Shown: positions 24,842-33,427 of the stretch, in pieces
Layout: each line of letters begins with the position of its first letter
How positions within the stretch are numbered: the stretch's first letter is position 1
Assembly (NCBI GenBank): GCA_903926385.1
Contig: CAIYIS010000018.1
Location: forward strand, 1 to 46,840
DNA: 46,840 bases
Direction of reading: 5' to 3'
Origin: an uncultured Bacteroidota bacterium
GTDB taxonomy: Bacteria; Bacteroidota; Bacteroidia; 2-12-FULL-35-15
The notes under the pieces: generated by a model
Told to the model about the DNA's origin: nothing
Database searches by the model: none
The model's input: only the letters and a program-made list of their open reading frames with translations
Position numbers and translations under genes: made by a program

Positions 24842-26034
24842 CGTAGCGTTTGAGTTTTTAATATTTGATTATACAGAGTATTAAATTTTTTGCCTACACT
24901 TTCGTAGCTAAAATTGTTTTTAGCATAATTTGACAGTTCATCAGTGTCATATTTACCTGAGCGGATATTGTCTATTATTTTATTCAACGATTCCAATAAA
25001 GCCTTTTCGTCTAATGGAGCCACTAGCAATCCCATGTTTTCGGTGATGTGTTCGGGCACTCCTCCAGCTGTAGACGATACCACAGGTAATCCACTGGCAA
25101 GTGCTTCAATTATTACGCAAGGCAGATTCTCGTAATTACTGAACATAACAAAGCAGTCCGAAGAGCGCATCAGTACTGCCACTTCGGTAGTGGTTTTTGT
25201 TCCATCAAAAAAAGCAAACGTATTATAAATACCCATTTCTGTGGCAGTTTTTATGTGTGGTGTAACATCACCATCTCCCACAAACCAAAACTCAAAATCG
25301 TTTCTTTGATTCTTCAATTGGGCTGTTACACGAAGCATTCCCGAAATGTTTTTATGCGCTTCATCTAATGTTGATATGTGTAGGAGCCTTATTTTTCTGT
25401 CTTTTGATTTCTGTGTGGTAGGAAAAAATAATTTGGTGTCAGCCACATTATAAATAATTTCATAGTTGGAATTGAATCCAAGATGAATCATCGCATCGCG
25501 CAAATCTTTTGATACCGGGGTGATGTAACTTGCATTTGCTGCAATTTTTTTTGAAAGAAATGTTTGGATAAAACCAAATTTCATTTTCTTGGATGGTAAA
25601 TATCCTGTCCAGTTTTCGGTAATGATATAAGGTATTCGGTATTTGTTTTTCAGATATAACGCTATCACACCGGCCGGATACAAAATATTGTGGTGAAGAA
25701 AATCAGGTTTGCCCCAGTTTTTTAATATTACGTTTAATCCCAATAAGTGAGCACGAAAGTACCGATTGGCTTTTTGTAGTTGAGCAATCACCGGAATCGA
25801 ATGTTCCACCTTTTTATAATAGACGTTAACCGTGTACACATTCTTAAGTGTACTCTCTGTTATTTCATATTTCTGTTTGCAATTTGCATCCGAACAAACA
25901 AACAAGGCTGAAACATTCGATTTTAAAGCAACAGCTTCGGCATGCTTTTGAACAAAGTTTCCCAATGTGGGCGAAACTCTGTTTGGATACCAGCTCGAAA
26001 GAAAAAGGATGTTTAGTTTTTTTTCGCCTGCCAT
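24838..26034 (-). CDS. Glycosyltransferase family 4-type
   Basis: Retaining GT-B glycosyltransferase, 398 aa. The N-terminal domain starts LNILFLSSWYPNRVSPTLGNFVQKHAEAVA, typical of GT4. HHNILYPAGVIALYLK and PYIITENWTGYLPS fit the acceptor side. The C-terminal nucleotide-sugar domain has RLLHISTLDEAHKNISGMLR, FWFVGDGD and IIEALASGLPVVSSTAGGVPEHI, with the E-x7-E-like region. Sugar donor and acceptor unknown. The gene begins 3 nt after the stop of the copper ATPase, an odd operon partner, and overlaps the methyltransferase. Confidence 0.88.
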   Translation of the reverse strand: MAGEKKLNILFLSSWYPNRVSPTLGNFVQKHAEAVALKSNVSALFVCSDANCKQKYEITESTLKNVYTVNVYYKKVEHSIPVIAQLQKANRYFRAHLLGLNVILKNWGKPDFLHHNILYPAGVIALYLKNKYRIPYIITENWTGYLPSKKMKFGFIQTFLSKKIAANASYITPVSKDLRDAMIHLGFNSNYEIIYNVADTKLFFPTTQKSKDRKIRLLHISTLDEAHKNISGMLRVTAQLKNQRNDFEFWFVGDGDVTPHIKTATEMGIYNTFAFFDGTKTTTEVAVLMRSSDCFVMFSNYENLPCVIIEALASGLPVVSSTAGGVPEHITENMGLLVAPLDEKALLESLNKIIDNIRSGKYDTDELSNYAKNNFSYESVGKKFNTLYNQILKTQTLR

Positions 26035-26037
26035 GCC

Positions 26038-28197
26038 TTATTTCAGCTTTTTTGTTTTTAAACGAATGGAATTTCCAATCACAATCAAATCGGAGAGGGC
26101 CATGGTAAGTGCCCCGAAAGCAGGACTCAGAAAGCCCATTGCCGCTATGGGAATAGCAATAACATTATAAATAAATGCCCAGAATAAATTCTGTTTGATA
26201 GTAATCAGTGTATGTTTACTTATCAAATGAGCTTCGGTAAGCACCGAAAGGTCGTTGCTTTTTAAGAGTATAATTTGTGCCGACTGAATAGCTACTTGTG
26301 TGGCATTGCTTAGCGAAATGCCCACTGTAGCTTTTGCCAGAGCTGGTGCATCATTCACTCCATCGCCTACCATAGCAGTTGGAGCTTGTTTTACCAGCGC
26401 ATCTATCAGGTCTAGTTTTTGTGCCGGCAATTGCTCTCCATATACTTTATCAATATTTAGTTTTTTGGCCAGTGCTTCACATTTTGCATTGTTATCTCCA
26501 CTTATCATTAACGAGGAGATGCCCTGTTTATGCAAGTCGCTGATGAGTTCGGAGGCATTGGTTTTTATTTCGTCCTCCATATCAACAGTTGCAATCAGGG
26601 TATCGTTTTTTACAACATAAATTGAGTGCTCGTTTTCTTTGGTGAGGTGTGTAGCTATTTTATACGAACCTATCTGATACGCATTATCGTCTTTATCCGT
26701 GGCCGATACACCTAATCCTTTTTCTTCTTTAATATTTAGAAGTGTAAGGTTAGCTTCTTCTGCTGTTCCATGCAATGCCTGTAGTATTGATTTTGCGATG
26801 GGGTGAGACGAGTGCTGTTCCATTTGAACCAGTATACTTTTTACCTCAGCTTCACTACTGTTATTATAAACGCTTATGTTTTTTATTTTAAAATTGCCTG
26901 TAGTCAGTGTTCCTGTTTTATCAAAAAGGATGTTCTTAATCTTGGCAAATTCTTCAAGTGTGCTTCCTCCTTTTATTAATATGCCTTTTCGTGCAGCACG
27001 TCCTATGCCCACCATCACAGCAGTTGGAGTAGCAAGCCCCATAGCACAAGGGCAAGAAATAACCAGTACAGCTATTGCTCTCATCATCGATTCGCACACA
27101 GCATTTGCAGCATCAAAATCAATAAAAAAGTAATTGACAAAAAAAGTGATTATAGAAATGCCGAGTACTACCGGCACAAATATGGCCGATATTTTATCTC
27201 CTAATTTCTGAATATTCGGTTTGTTTTGTTGAGCCTTTTTTACAAGTTCTATTATTTTGGCAAGCACTGTTTGGTCGCCTACTGTTTCGGCTCGCATTCT
27301 CAAACTGCCATTAACTACAATCGTTCCGCCAATCACTTTATGCCCTGTACTTTTTTCGGCAGGCACACTTTCCCCGGTTATCATCGACTCATCTATCGAT
27401 GCATCGCCCGAAATAATTTCTCCATCCACAGGCACTTTGTCCCCGGTGTTTACCTGTAATATCGCTCCAACATGAATGTTTTTGTATTCTATATCTGTAA
27501 TCACTTCTTTTCCCAATTGCAAACTTACTATTCGGGCAGTAGTAACCTGTATGGCGCTCAACTCGCGGATGGCAGTAGTAGTTTGTTTAACCGACCGGTG
27601 TTCGAACACATTGCCCAGCAACACCAGGGAAATGATAGTAGCTGTTGTTTCAAAAAACAGATAATTATGCACCAAATGCGCATCGCGATACATCCACATA
27701 CCAATTATACTATAAATAAATGCAGAAGTGGAGCCAATAAAAATAAGTACATCCATATTAGGAACGCCCGATTTAAGACTGCCCCATGCACTTTTGCCAA
27801 ACTGCATAATGCCGATAATAAATACCGGAAGACATATCAATAACTGCACATAAGCCTGATTGAGTATAAAATCGTGGGGGAGGACCATGTGAGAGAAAAA
27901 CAAAATAGCTGTAAACGGGAGCGTAAAATAAAAGCGCTTTTCAATGGGAGATAGTTTACCTTCTTGCTCCGCCCGGTACTTACTGTCCACCACTTTGTAG
28001 CCCAAACCCTGAATAGAATCAATAATCTGCTTCAATTTCGATTTGTCTTTCATCAAAAACACAGCTTCGCCAGTGGCGAAATCCACATACACATTTTCCA
28101 TCCCGTTTTTTTGCAGGTTTTTGGTTATGCCTAGTGCGCAGTTGGCACAGTCCATGCCTTCTACATGCAGTGTGGTATTCGTATCTTTATTTTCCAT
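26038..28197 (-). CDS. copA: Copper-translocating P1B-type ATPase
   Basis: Inner-membrane pump expelling Cu(I) from the cytosol, 719 aa. N-terminal HMA domain with GMDCANC (14-20). Eight membrane helices are expected. TGES (274-277) is in the actuator domain, the CPC metal site is SCPCAMG (382-384), the phosphorylation loop DKTGT is at 426-430, SSHPIAKS is the P1B-specific HP motif (~462), and GDGVNDAPALAKA forms the hinge. CPC with a single HMA domain fits Cu(I) export. It heads a minus-strand operon with a glycosyltransferase and a methyltransferase. YHS and Sco genes about 3-4 kb away suggest a copper-handling neighbourhood. A weak TAACTTCG box lies upstream. Confidence 0.93.
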   Translation of the reverse strand: MENKDTNTTLHVEGMDCANCALGITKNLQKNGMENVYVDFATGEAVFLMKDKSKLKQIIDSIQGLGYKVVDSKYRAEQEGKLSPIEKRFYFTLPFTAILFFSHMVLPHDFILNQAYVQLLICLPVFIIGIMQFGKSAWGSLKSGVPNMDVLIFIGSTSAFIYSIIGMWMYRDAHLVHNYLFFETTATIISLVLLGNVFEHRSVKQTTTAIRELSAIQVTTARIVSLQLGKEVITDIEYKNIHVGAILQVNTGDKVPVDGEIISGDASIDESMITGESVPAEKSTGHKVIGGTIVVNGSLRMRAETVGDQTVLAKIIELVKKAQQNKPNIQKLGDKISAIFVPVVLGISIITFFVNYFFIDFDAANAVCESMMRAIAVLVISCPCAMGLATPTAVMVGIGRAARKGILIKGGSTLEEFAKIKNILFDKTGTLTTGNFKIKNISVYNNSSEAEVKSILVQMEQHSSHPIAKSILQALHGTAEEANLTLLNIKEEKGLGVSATDKDDNAYQIGSYKIATHLTKENEHSIYVVKNDTLIATVDMEDEIKTNASELISDLHKQGISSLMISGDNNAKCEALAKKLNIDKVYGEQLPAQKLDLIDALVKQAPTAMVGDGVNDAPALAKATVGISLSNATQVAIQSAQIILLKSNDLSVLTEAHLISKHTLITIKQNLFWAFIYNVIAIPIAAMGFLSPAFGALTMALSDLIVIGNSIRLKTKKLK

Positions 28198-28303
28198 TTC
28201 AGGGGTGCGAAGTTAGGAATATTAAATGATTTGGATATTGCCCTGCCAAACACATAAAAAATGATAAAATCAAAATAAAATATCTGCATTTTATAAAAAA
28301 ACA

Positions 28304-28311
28304 TATATTTG
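28304..28311 (+). promoter_or_regulatory. tRNA promoter box TATATTTG
   Basis: TATATTTG ending 17 nt before the tRNA 5' end, consistent with a short precursor leader. Confidence 0.55.
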
Positions 28312-28328
28312 CACCCTCAAAAATACAC

Positions 28329-28404
28329 GGTGGCTGTAGTTCAGTTTGGTTAGAGCATCGGTTTGTGGTACCGAGTGTCGTGGGTTCGAGTCCCATCAGC
28401 CACC
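28329..28404 (+). tRNA. tRNA-His (GTG)
   Basis: Cloverleaf with acceptor GTGGCTG/CAGCCAC, D-arm AGTTCAGTTTGGTTAGAGC, anticodon loop with GTG, and T-arm GTGGGTTCGAGTCCCAT. The extra 5' G at 28329 (G-1) facing C at 28404 is the histidine identity feature. CCA is not encoded. Confidence 0.95.
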
Positions 28405-28411
28405 CTAAAAC

Positions 28412-28445
28412 AAAAAAACTCTCCTGATTTCAGGAGAGTTTTTTT
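28412..28445 (+). terminator. Terminator after tRNA-His
   Basis: ACTCTCCTG, loop ATTT, CAGGAGAGT then a T-run; the A-run on the other side makes it usable for the minus-strand gene ending at 28506 only weakly, since that stop lies on the far side. Confidence 0.85.
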
Positions 28446-28505
28446 GTTTACAGTTCATGCAGTTTAGCGCATGGTATACCCAAATGTCATTTTTCGAGTG
28501 TTATT

Positions 28506-30020
28506 TTATTCCTTCACTACTTTTATCGTTTTACTTTGCCCTTCTTTATTGGTTAATGTGGCGAAATAAATTCCGGGCGATAGTTTAGAAATATCAATGG
28601 TTTGTTCTTTGTTGTTCAACTGAACAGTCATTATTTGTTGTCCTACAATATTGGTAATAGTTAACACAGAAGTCCAACCCATATTTTGCTTAATCAACAC
28701 AAGCCCGTTACTAGGGTTAGGCGCTAGTTCAAAAAGTATGTTTTCGCTGTGCAACTGATTTATTCCCGTAGTTGTTCCCGGATAATAATTGCTTCGGATA
28801 ACAAGCGTATCAATGGTTGTCATGGCCGGAACTCCGTTATCTGTAGCCGTTACATATATATAATGTAATCCTGTTGCTAATTGTGTAACTTTAAACTTGC
28901 ACAAAAAGCTTTGGTAAGTGGGAGTATTCATCACAGTGTCGTAACTGAACGACAGTGTATCGGGAGAGGTAAAAGTTGTATTTACAGTTTGACTTATTTC
29001 CGGAGTGCTTGCCCCTATGGTAAAATAAACCGAATCAATCAGAACAGAATGTGTTGTATCGCCTGTGTACACATCTATTGTATCGCAAATATTGTTGTTG
29101 ATTATAATTGGTGCAATATTGCCCGAAGATGCAATGTCAAAATACATTCCTTGATTATCCAACCAATCTACAGCATCTACACCATTATAAGGACCATCAA
29201 AAGTAACTCCCGGATAAGCAAATGTTCCAACCTGAAAATAATCAAAGCCATTACCCTGATTTACCCCAACTGTAGCCGGTATTCCTCCCCAGCCTCCTCC
29301 TCCTCCCGAAGCATCGCCCGAGGTCCATTGCATATCGCCATAACAAAACCCAACATTTTTTCCGGCAGGCAAAATAGGGTCGCTACCATTGGTAATAATT
29401 AACTGAAACGTATTAATAAGGTTAAAGTGCATATCGAAGTAACCCACATTTTCCCATTTCACAATCATAGCCGTTGGTGTTATTTTATAATAAACCAGGC
29501 AGCTCGGGTTTCCCGAAAAATCGCGGGTATCCACATCGCCCCAAAAAGGTGCAAGCATATTATAACCCGCCATCGGAAACATAGTGGCATTGTATTGCGA
29601 ATAGGGCTGGTTAAACGAGATGTTTCCGTTGTTATTAATAAAAACCTGCGAATACATGGCTCCGTAAAAATTAAAGCTAAAAGGCATTGGAATAAGAATG
29701 GACGATGCATCGTCATTACGGTTGTCTTGATAAACACTCGAATTAGCGCCTCCGTAACTCACCATCGGAACTTCTGTAAATGTAGTATCCAGCGGAATCA
29801 TACAACTGCAAATAGAACTTTGAGATTTATTTTGAACCCCGTGATATTTTACCGGTGCACCTGTGGGAGCCACAGCATCTGTAAAAAGATAGTTTTTTGA
29901 CGTGTTTAACTGACCATTTGCTTTCATAGTTGTGTAGGTAGCATGGTCTATGTAAATATTGTTTTGAGCCAGGGCCGAAACAGAAATAATACACGATAAC
30001 AGCAGTAATTTTGATTTCAT
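28506..30020 (-). CDS. Secreted NIDO-domain protein with T9SS domain
   Basis: Extracellular protein, 504 aa, signal peptide MKSKLLLLSCIISVSALAQ. Residues ~100-300 resemble a nidogen-like (NIDO) domain: FSFNFYGAMYSQVFINNNGNISF, LAPFWGDVDTRD, VYYKITPTAMIVKWENVGYF, NTFQLIITNGSD, GFCYGDMQWTSGDASGG and GIPATVGVNQGNG. NIDO domains occur in adhesion and matrix proteins. A possible Ig/cadherin-like segment follows (VTATDNGVPAMTTIDTLVI). The C-terminus (FELAPNPSNGLVLIKQN, LTITNIVGQQIMTVQL, GIYFATLTNKEGQSKTIKVVKE) is a T9SS type A sorting domain. Likely surface adhesion role (inference). Single gene; promoter not clear. Confidence 0.87.
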   Translation of the reverse strand: MKSKLLLLSCIISVSALAQNNIYIDHATYTTMKANGQLNTSKNYLFTDAVAPTGAPVKYHGVQNKSQSSICSCMIPLDTTFTEVPMVSYGGANSSVYQDNRNDDASSILIPMPFSFNFYGAMYSQVFINNNGNISFNQPYSQYNATMFPMAGYNMLAPFWGDVDTRDFSGNPSCLVYYKITPTAMIVKWENVGYFDMHFNLINTFQLIITNGSDPILPAGKNVGFCYGDMQWTSGDASGGGGGWGGIPATVGVNQGNGFDYFQVGTFAYPGVTFDGPYNGVDAVDWLDNQGMYFDIASSGNIAPIIINNNICDTIDVYTGDTTHSVLIDSVYFTIGASTPEISQTVNTTFTSPDTLSFSYDTVMNTPTYQSFLCKFKVTQLATGLHYIYVTATDNGVPAMTTIDTLVIRSNYYPGTTTGINQLHSENILFELAPNPSNGLVLIKQNMGWTSVLTITNIVGQQIMTVQLNNKEQTIDISKLSPGIYFATLTNKEGQSKTIKVVKE

Positions 30021-30101
30021 TTTATACAGATTTAATTTGTTCTACTTTAATAGACGACATAAATACAAGATAGGTTGCACGAAGATTTAATATTTTTTGA
30101 T

Positions 30102-30857
30102 TTAAAAATTGTAAACACATGCAAAGTTAAATGATGAAAAATCGAAGAAGGTAAATTTTGTGATAGTGTTATGTTGACTATACATAGTTGGAAAGTCCAA
30201 CGAACCGTAATAGATAAATCCGATTTTTTTTCCTTCTGTATTGAGTATTCCTCCCACATTTATGTATGGGGTCATAGAAGTATATTTCATTCCTTTGTAT
30301 TCTTTGTTCACCATTTCTTCAATGGGGGTGCCACTGTAAGAGCTGTAGTTTTGCACAAATGAAGTGATATGATAACCGTTGATCTGTTCGTAAGAAATGA
30401 AATTAGCTTTCAGCCCAAAGTTTAAATATAATGCACTCATTTCGTCAGGACAATAAGTAACCGAAAGGGGCACTTGAATATAGTTAGACCGATATGAATA
30501 AGAAACGGTGTATTTGTACACTCCTTTTGGAGTAGATGTTTCTCCGTCTGCCAGTTCTTTTATATTGTGTTCCAAAAAGCAGCCTCCGGTTTGAATATAG
30601 AAATCGTCTAAAACTCTGACTCCAAAAGTAACTCCAAACTGGTTGAGGTAAGAAAAAGCGAGCTTGCTCGAGTTAACTTTGCCCGAACTTAACATCATTA
30701 AACTGTCGGTGTTTTTCCATTTGGTGATTGAAATGGGACAAAAGGAGACTCCTACTCTGAATCTTTTTTCACCATTTGGTAAATCGTGAAAAGGGAAAAA
30801 TGCCTTTGCCGAAACAAACCATAAGCTAAGGAATGATATTAAAAGCCATTTTTTTAC
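30102..30857 (-). CDS. Outer-membrane beta-barrel protein lacking a normal start codon
   Basis: The first in-frame ATG is 30698 (198 aa), but the same frame stays open another 53 codons upstream and encodes a signal peptide (KKWLLISFLSLWFVSAKA) and a first strand (KRFRVGVSFCPISITKW). The codon in the start position, 4 nt past the TATATTTG box, is GTA at 30855-30857, not ATG or GTG. The nearby ATG at 30849 is out of frame and stops after seven codons. The body has alternating beta strands (FGVTFGVRVLDDFYIQTGGCFLEH, SNYIQVPLSVTYCP, LYLNFGLKANFI) ending in FACVYNF, as in PorT/OMP_b-brl barrels. It is either translated from a near-cognate codon, from 30698 without export signal, or recently inactivated. 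Function unknown. Confidence 0.65.
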   Translation of the reverse strand, partial: VKKWLLISFLSLWFVSAKAFFPFHDLPNGEKRFRVGVSFCPISITKWKNTDSLMMLSSGKVNSSKLAFSYLNQFGVTFGVRVLDDFYIQTGGCFLEHNIKELADGETSTPKGVYKYTVSYSYRSNYIQVPLSVTYCPDEMSALYLNFGLKANFISYEQINGYHITSFVQNYSSYSGTPIEEMVNKEYKGMKYTSMTPYINVGGILNTEGKKIGFIYYGSLDFPTMYSQHNTITKFTFFDFSSFNFACVYNF

Positions 30858-30861
30858 TCTA

Positions 30862-30905
30862 CAAATATACTACTAATCTATTTATTAAATAAAATCTTAC
30901 TTCAA
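30862..30905 (-). promoter_or_regulatory. Shared upstream module, copy B
   Basis: Minus-strand TTGAAGTAAGATTTTATTTAAT ... TAGTATATTTG, 44 bp end to end, nearly the same as copies C and D. It lies directly before the beta-barrel gene. Confidence 0.65.
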
Positions 30906-30977
30906 GCTTCCAGCACACGCTCGCGCACGTTTCATCGAAAGTGATATTCAAACCAAGCGATTACTTATTAGTATCAC

Positions 30978-31286
30978 TTACAATTTGGTTTTTTGAGAAT
31001 ACTCTTCGGGCTTTTTTAGAAATTCGTCTTTACATCCTTTGCCGCAAAAGCCATAAATATTTCCTTTGTATAGGGTAGTATCCGTTAAATATTTCCAAAC
31101 AGGCATTCGGCAAACGGGGTCTCTCTTTGTAGCAAGTTGTTCTTGCTTAATTACCTTTTTAATTTCACTGTTTTCGCCAGTAGGTTGCATCATAGTAGGT
31201 TTTTTTTCTTCTGACGGAGCATTAGTACAGCCTACCATCGAAACCACTATTGCAAAGGTTATAATTATCTTATTTCTCATCCTCAA
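30978..31286 (-). CDS. YHS-domain lipoprotein
   Basis: Small 102-aa predicted lipoprotein: signal segment NKIIITFAIVVSMVGC with the lipidated Cys at 20. The C-terminal half is a YHS domain, a metal-binding module: RDPVCRMPV (Cys 59), YKGNIYGFCGKGCKDEFLKKPEEY (Cys 81 and 85). YHS proteins accompany copper ATPases and Sco proteins, and both lie nearby, so a periplasmic copper-binding or delivery role is likely (inference). Its promoter overlaps a perfect 12-bp palindrome. The ATG two codons further in (MRNKI) is an equally good start. Confidence 0.8.
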   Translation of the reverse strand: MRMRNKIIITFAIVVSMVGCTNAPSEEKKPTMMQPTGENSEIKKVIKQEQLATKRDPVCRMPVWKYLTDTTLYKGNIYGFCGKGCKDEFLKKPEEYSQKTKL

Positions 31287-31318
31287 TTTCTTTTTAATAA
31301 ATTTCTTGCTTTATACTG

Positions 31319-31336
31319 TGCAACGTTGCAAAAGTA
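31319..31336 (-). promoter_or_regulatory. Promoter with operator-like palindrome for YHS gene
   Basis: Minus-strand TACTTTTG (31329-31336) overlaps the perfect 12-bp palindrome TGCAACGTTGCA (31319-31330) at the expected transcription start. The layout suits a repressor site; a metal-responsive regulator is a guess from context. Confidence 0.5.
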
Positions 31337-31403
31337 GTTTTTATTTTTTGCTATTCGTGTGTGCTGATAATAACACCTGCCTATGTTAAAATGAATTCGC
31401 TAT

Positions 31404-32114
31404 TTAATTTTGGGGAGACTTATTACTTTTAAGTAAGATGGCAATATCCCCTATGAGCCTATCCACATCCTTCGGATTAAGGCCATCGTATATGCCTCGT
31501 ATATGTCGGTCGGTATCTACCAAGGCAAGCTTTTGTGTATGCACAAAATCCTCACTACCACCATCACCATTATCAGAAGAAAGTAAATAACTATTTCGAG
31601 CCATATCATAAAGCTCTTTTTTGCTACCGGTAACAAAATGCCAGCGACTTACATCGGCATTTTGAGTTTCTGCATAAGCTGCCAATACACTCACCGAATC
31701 GTTTTCGGGATAAACAGTGTGAGATAAAAAAAGAACGCTTGGCTCCTGCTTATATGCCTCCACTACTCGTTGCATTTGATTATTCATAACAGGACAAATG
31801 GATACGCAGGTAGTAAAGAAGAAATTGGTAACGTATATTTTTCCTTTAAAATCATTTTCTGTAATTGGTTTTCCGGTTTGATCAATAAAAGAAAAGTCTT
31901 TTACAATATGATGAACACTATCTATCATAAAGGAACCATCTTTTTTAACAGAATCGTAGCGGCACTGTCCTAAAAACGGCAGTTTCGGTTGGTTGTTGTA
32001 TCTGGAAGAAATAAAGTAGCCCAAGCCTACAAAGAACAATGTAAATACAATTAAAAATGGATACCCAATTTTACTGTTTTTTGTTTCAGTTTTTTGGGGT
32101 TCTTCTGGTGTCAT
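31404..32114 (-). CDS. Sco1/SenC-family copper chaperone
   Basis: Membrane-anchored thioredoxin-fold protein that delivers copper or reduces the CuA site of cytochrome c oxidase. 236 aa. One N-terminal helix (~19-35, PFLIVFTLFFVGLGYFIS) acts as anchor. The copper site is CVSICP (Cys 103 and 107) plus His 192 in VHTQKLALVD. DFSFIDQTGKPITENDFKGKIYVTNFFFTTC is the usual Sco strand/turn. Same direction as the YHS lipoprotein, 117 nt upstream of it, but that gene has its own promoter. No oxidase genes in the window. Confidence 0.9.
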   Translation of the reverse strand: MTPEEPQKTETKNSKIGYPFLIVFTLFFVGLGYFISSRYNNQPKLPFLGQCRYDSVKKDGSFMIDSVHHIVKDFSFIDQTGKPITENDFKGKIYVTNFFFTTCVSICPVMNNQMQRVVEAYKQEPSVLFLSHTVYPENDSVSVLAAYAETQNADVSRWHFVTGSKKELYDMARNSYLLSSDNGDGGSEDFVHTQKLALVDTDRHIRGIYDGLNPKDVDRLIGDIAILLKSNKSPQN

Positions 32115-32174
32115 TTCTTTTTCCGGTTTTTTGTATAATTAATTTCAATATTAGCTTTCTTTCGCCACCTTATT

Positions 32175-32192
32175 TTGTGTTGTAAAACACAA
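32175..32192. promoter_or_regulatory. Inverted repeat upstream of Sco gene
   Basis: TTGTGTT-GTAA-AACACAA, a perfect 7-bp inverted repeat 60 bp before the Sco start. The TTGTG/CACAA arms recall CRP/FNR-type half sites, which is only a likeness. Confidence 0.4.
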
Positions 32193-32275
32193 TGCAAAGC
32201 AATGGAGTATTAATAGGGTAAACTATGATGAAAATCAGAGGATGTATTACCTGCAAACGCACTCGCGCTTGCGGT

Positions 32276-33229
32276 TTATTCTTTAATTAATTTACCGTTC
32301 TTAATTATTCTGTTTGTCCTGCTGAGCTTGTCGAAGCATCGCACTTCATAAAAATACATTCCTTTTGCAAGTTGTTCGGTGTTTAGGGTTGTTGTGTTTG
32401 TAAAGGTTTGCTGTAATAGTTTTCTTGATGAAAGGTCGTAAAGAGTTATTTCTGTTGGGTCGTAATTGTTTGCTTGAACATTAAGTTCGTCAATAATTGG
32501 ATTGGGGTAAATGGTTATCTCTTCTTTTGCTAATTCATTTATGCCACTGTGATTAACGCTATCACAACTACAGCAATGTACATTCACATCATCAATGTAA
32601 TAATATGCAGGTACGAAAGCACCTGTATGAAATTGAATAGAATCAGTTACGGCATCAGAAAAGAAATTACCAATAATTATATATCTTTCTCCACCGTGTG
32701 CAATATACTGTCCATAAATCAAAGTCCAGTTCGTGGTGTCGGATACAATATTAGTATCATTAATTTGAGGCGTAAAATTTAGTAGGTTACTTGTTGTATC
32801 GTGAACCATTGTATCTGAAATATAAAGCCCAATATTGTTATGTGCCCATAATGCTTTGCTTGCAAGGTTTACATAAAAGCTAATACAATAATGTTCTTGG
32901 TAAGTCATAATGCTGTCTAATTCTATTTGCAAATATTCTTTATAAACGTCACCCCAAAAACATCCCCCTGCATAGCCGTTACCAGAATGTGGATATTGAT
33001 AACCTGCCCAATTGTTTGGCATCATTGTAGTCGTATTTGTTGAACAACTATTAAATAAATCTGCTGTTCCCGTGTTAGGACTATTCCAAGGGTGAGCATA
33101 CTCCGCCCAAATTCCACCAATCAAACGATTACAAGAATCTAAAACTTCAAATGAATTGTTAGGCACAAGATTCTGCCCTTCACAAATTCCATAAGTCAGT
33201 AAAAGTAATATTGTAAAAAGTTTCTTCAA
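32276..33229 (-). CDS. Secreted protein with type IX sorting domain (paralogue)
   Basis: 317 aa, signal peptide KKLFTILLLLTYGICEGQ, then NLVPNNSFEVLDSC, matching the N-terminus of the protein at 147-1091. The two share a run of motifs: a Trp-containing first module, GNGYAG/YVGEACF, YCxxFYVNL, NNIGLYIS/NNIGMYFS, DTTNWTLIYGQYIAHGGERYIIIGNF and YYYIDDVNV. These are clear paralogues, probably with a carbohydrate-binding-like fold. The C-terminal EITIYPNPIIDELNV ... ITLYDLSSRKLL ... GMYFYEVRC is a T9SS type A domain, with an unusual extension (DKLSRTNRIIKNGKLIKE) carrying an inserted stretch. It is driven by shared module C. Confidence 0.85.
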   Translation of the reverse strand: MKKLFTILLLLTYGICEGQNLVPNNSFEVLDSCNRLIGGIWAEYAHPWNSPNTGTADLFNSCSTNTTTMMPNNWAGYQYPHSGNGYAGGCFWGDVYKEYLQIELDSIMTYQEHYCISFYVNLASKALWAHNNIGLYISDTMVHDTTSNLLNFTPQINDTNIVSDTTNWTLIYGQYIAHGGERYIIIGNFFSDAVTDSIQFHTGAFVPAYYYIDDVNVHCCSCDSVNHSGINELAKEEITIYPNPIIDELNVQANNYDPTEITLYDLSSRKLLQQTFTNTTTLNTEQLAKGMYFYEVRCFDKLSRTNRIIKNGKLIKE

Positions 33230-33314
33230 GGTACTGCTTTTTTCTTTTCGGTTATGTTCGTTCTCCTTTACAAATTATTCCTCCCCTCCATACCTCCCCT
33301 TAAATTTCCTCCTA

Positions 33315-33358
33315 CAAATATACTACAAAAATACTCATTAAATAAAAACTTACTTCAA
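33315..33358 (-). promoter_or_regulatory. Shared upstream module, copy C
   Basis: Minus-strand 44-bp module from TTGAAGTAAGTTTTTATT to TATATTTG, about 85 bp before the ATG at 33229. Here and in copy D a second box, TATTTTTG, lies 22 nt after the TTG, so two overlapping promoters are possible. Confidence 0.65.
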
Positions 33359-33373
33359 TTGCCAATCAACAAT

Positions 33374-33400
33374 AAAAAAGCCCCGCATTGCTGCGAAGCT
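33374..33400 (-). terminator. Terminator of array-associated gene 2
   Basis: In minus-strand RNA: AGCTTCGCA, loop GCAA, TGCGGGGCT, then TTTTT. The two wobble pairs hold only on this strand. It ends the gene at 33428. Confidence 0.8.
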
Positions 33401-33427
33401 TCTCATATCTCAATACTCAAATCTAAT

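Noticed and set aside
28881-29900. Two + strand ORFs opposite the NIDO-domain gene
   Set aside because: Antisense frames with no start context or recognisable domains.
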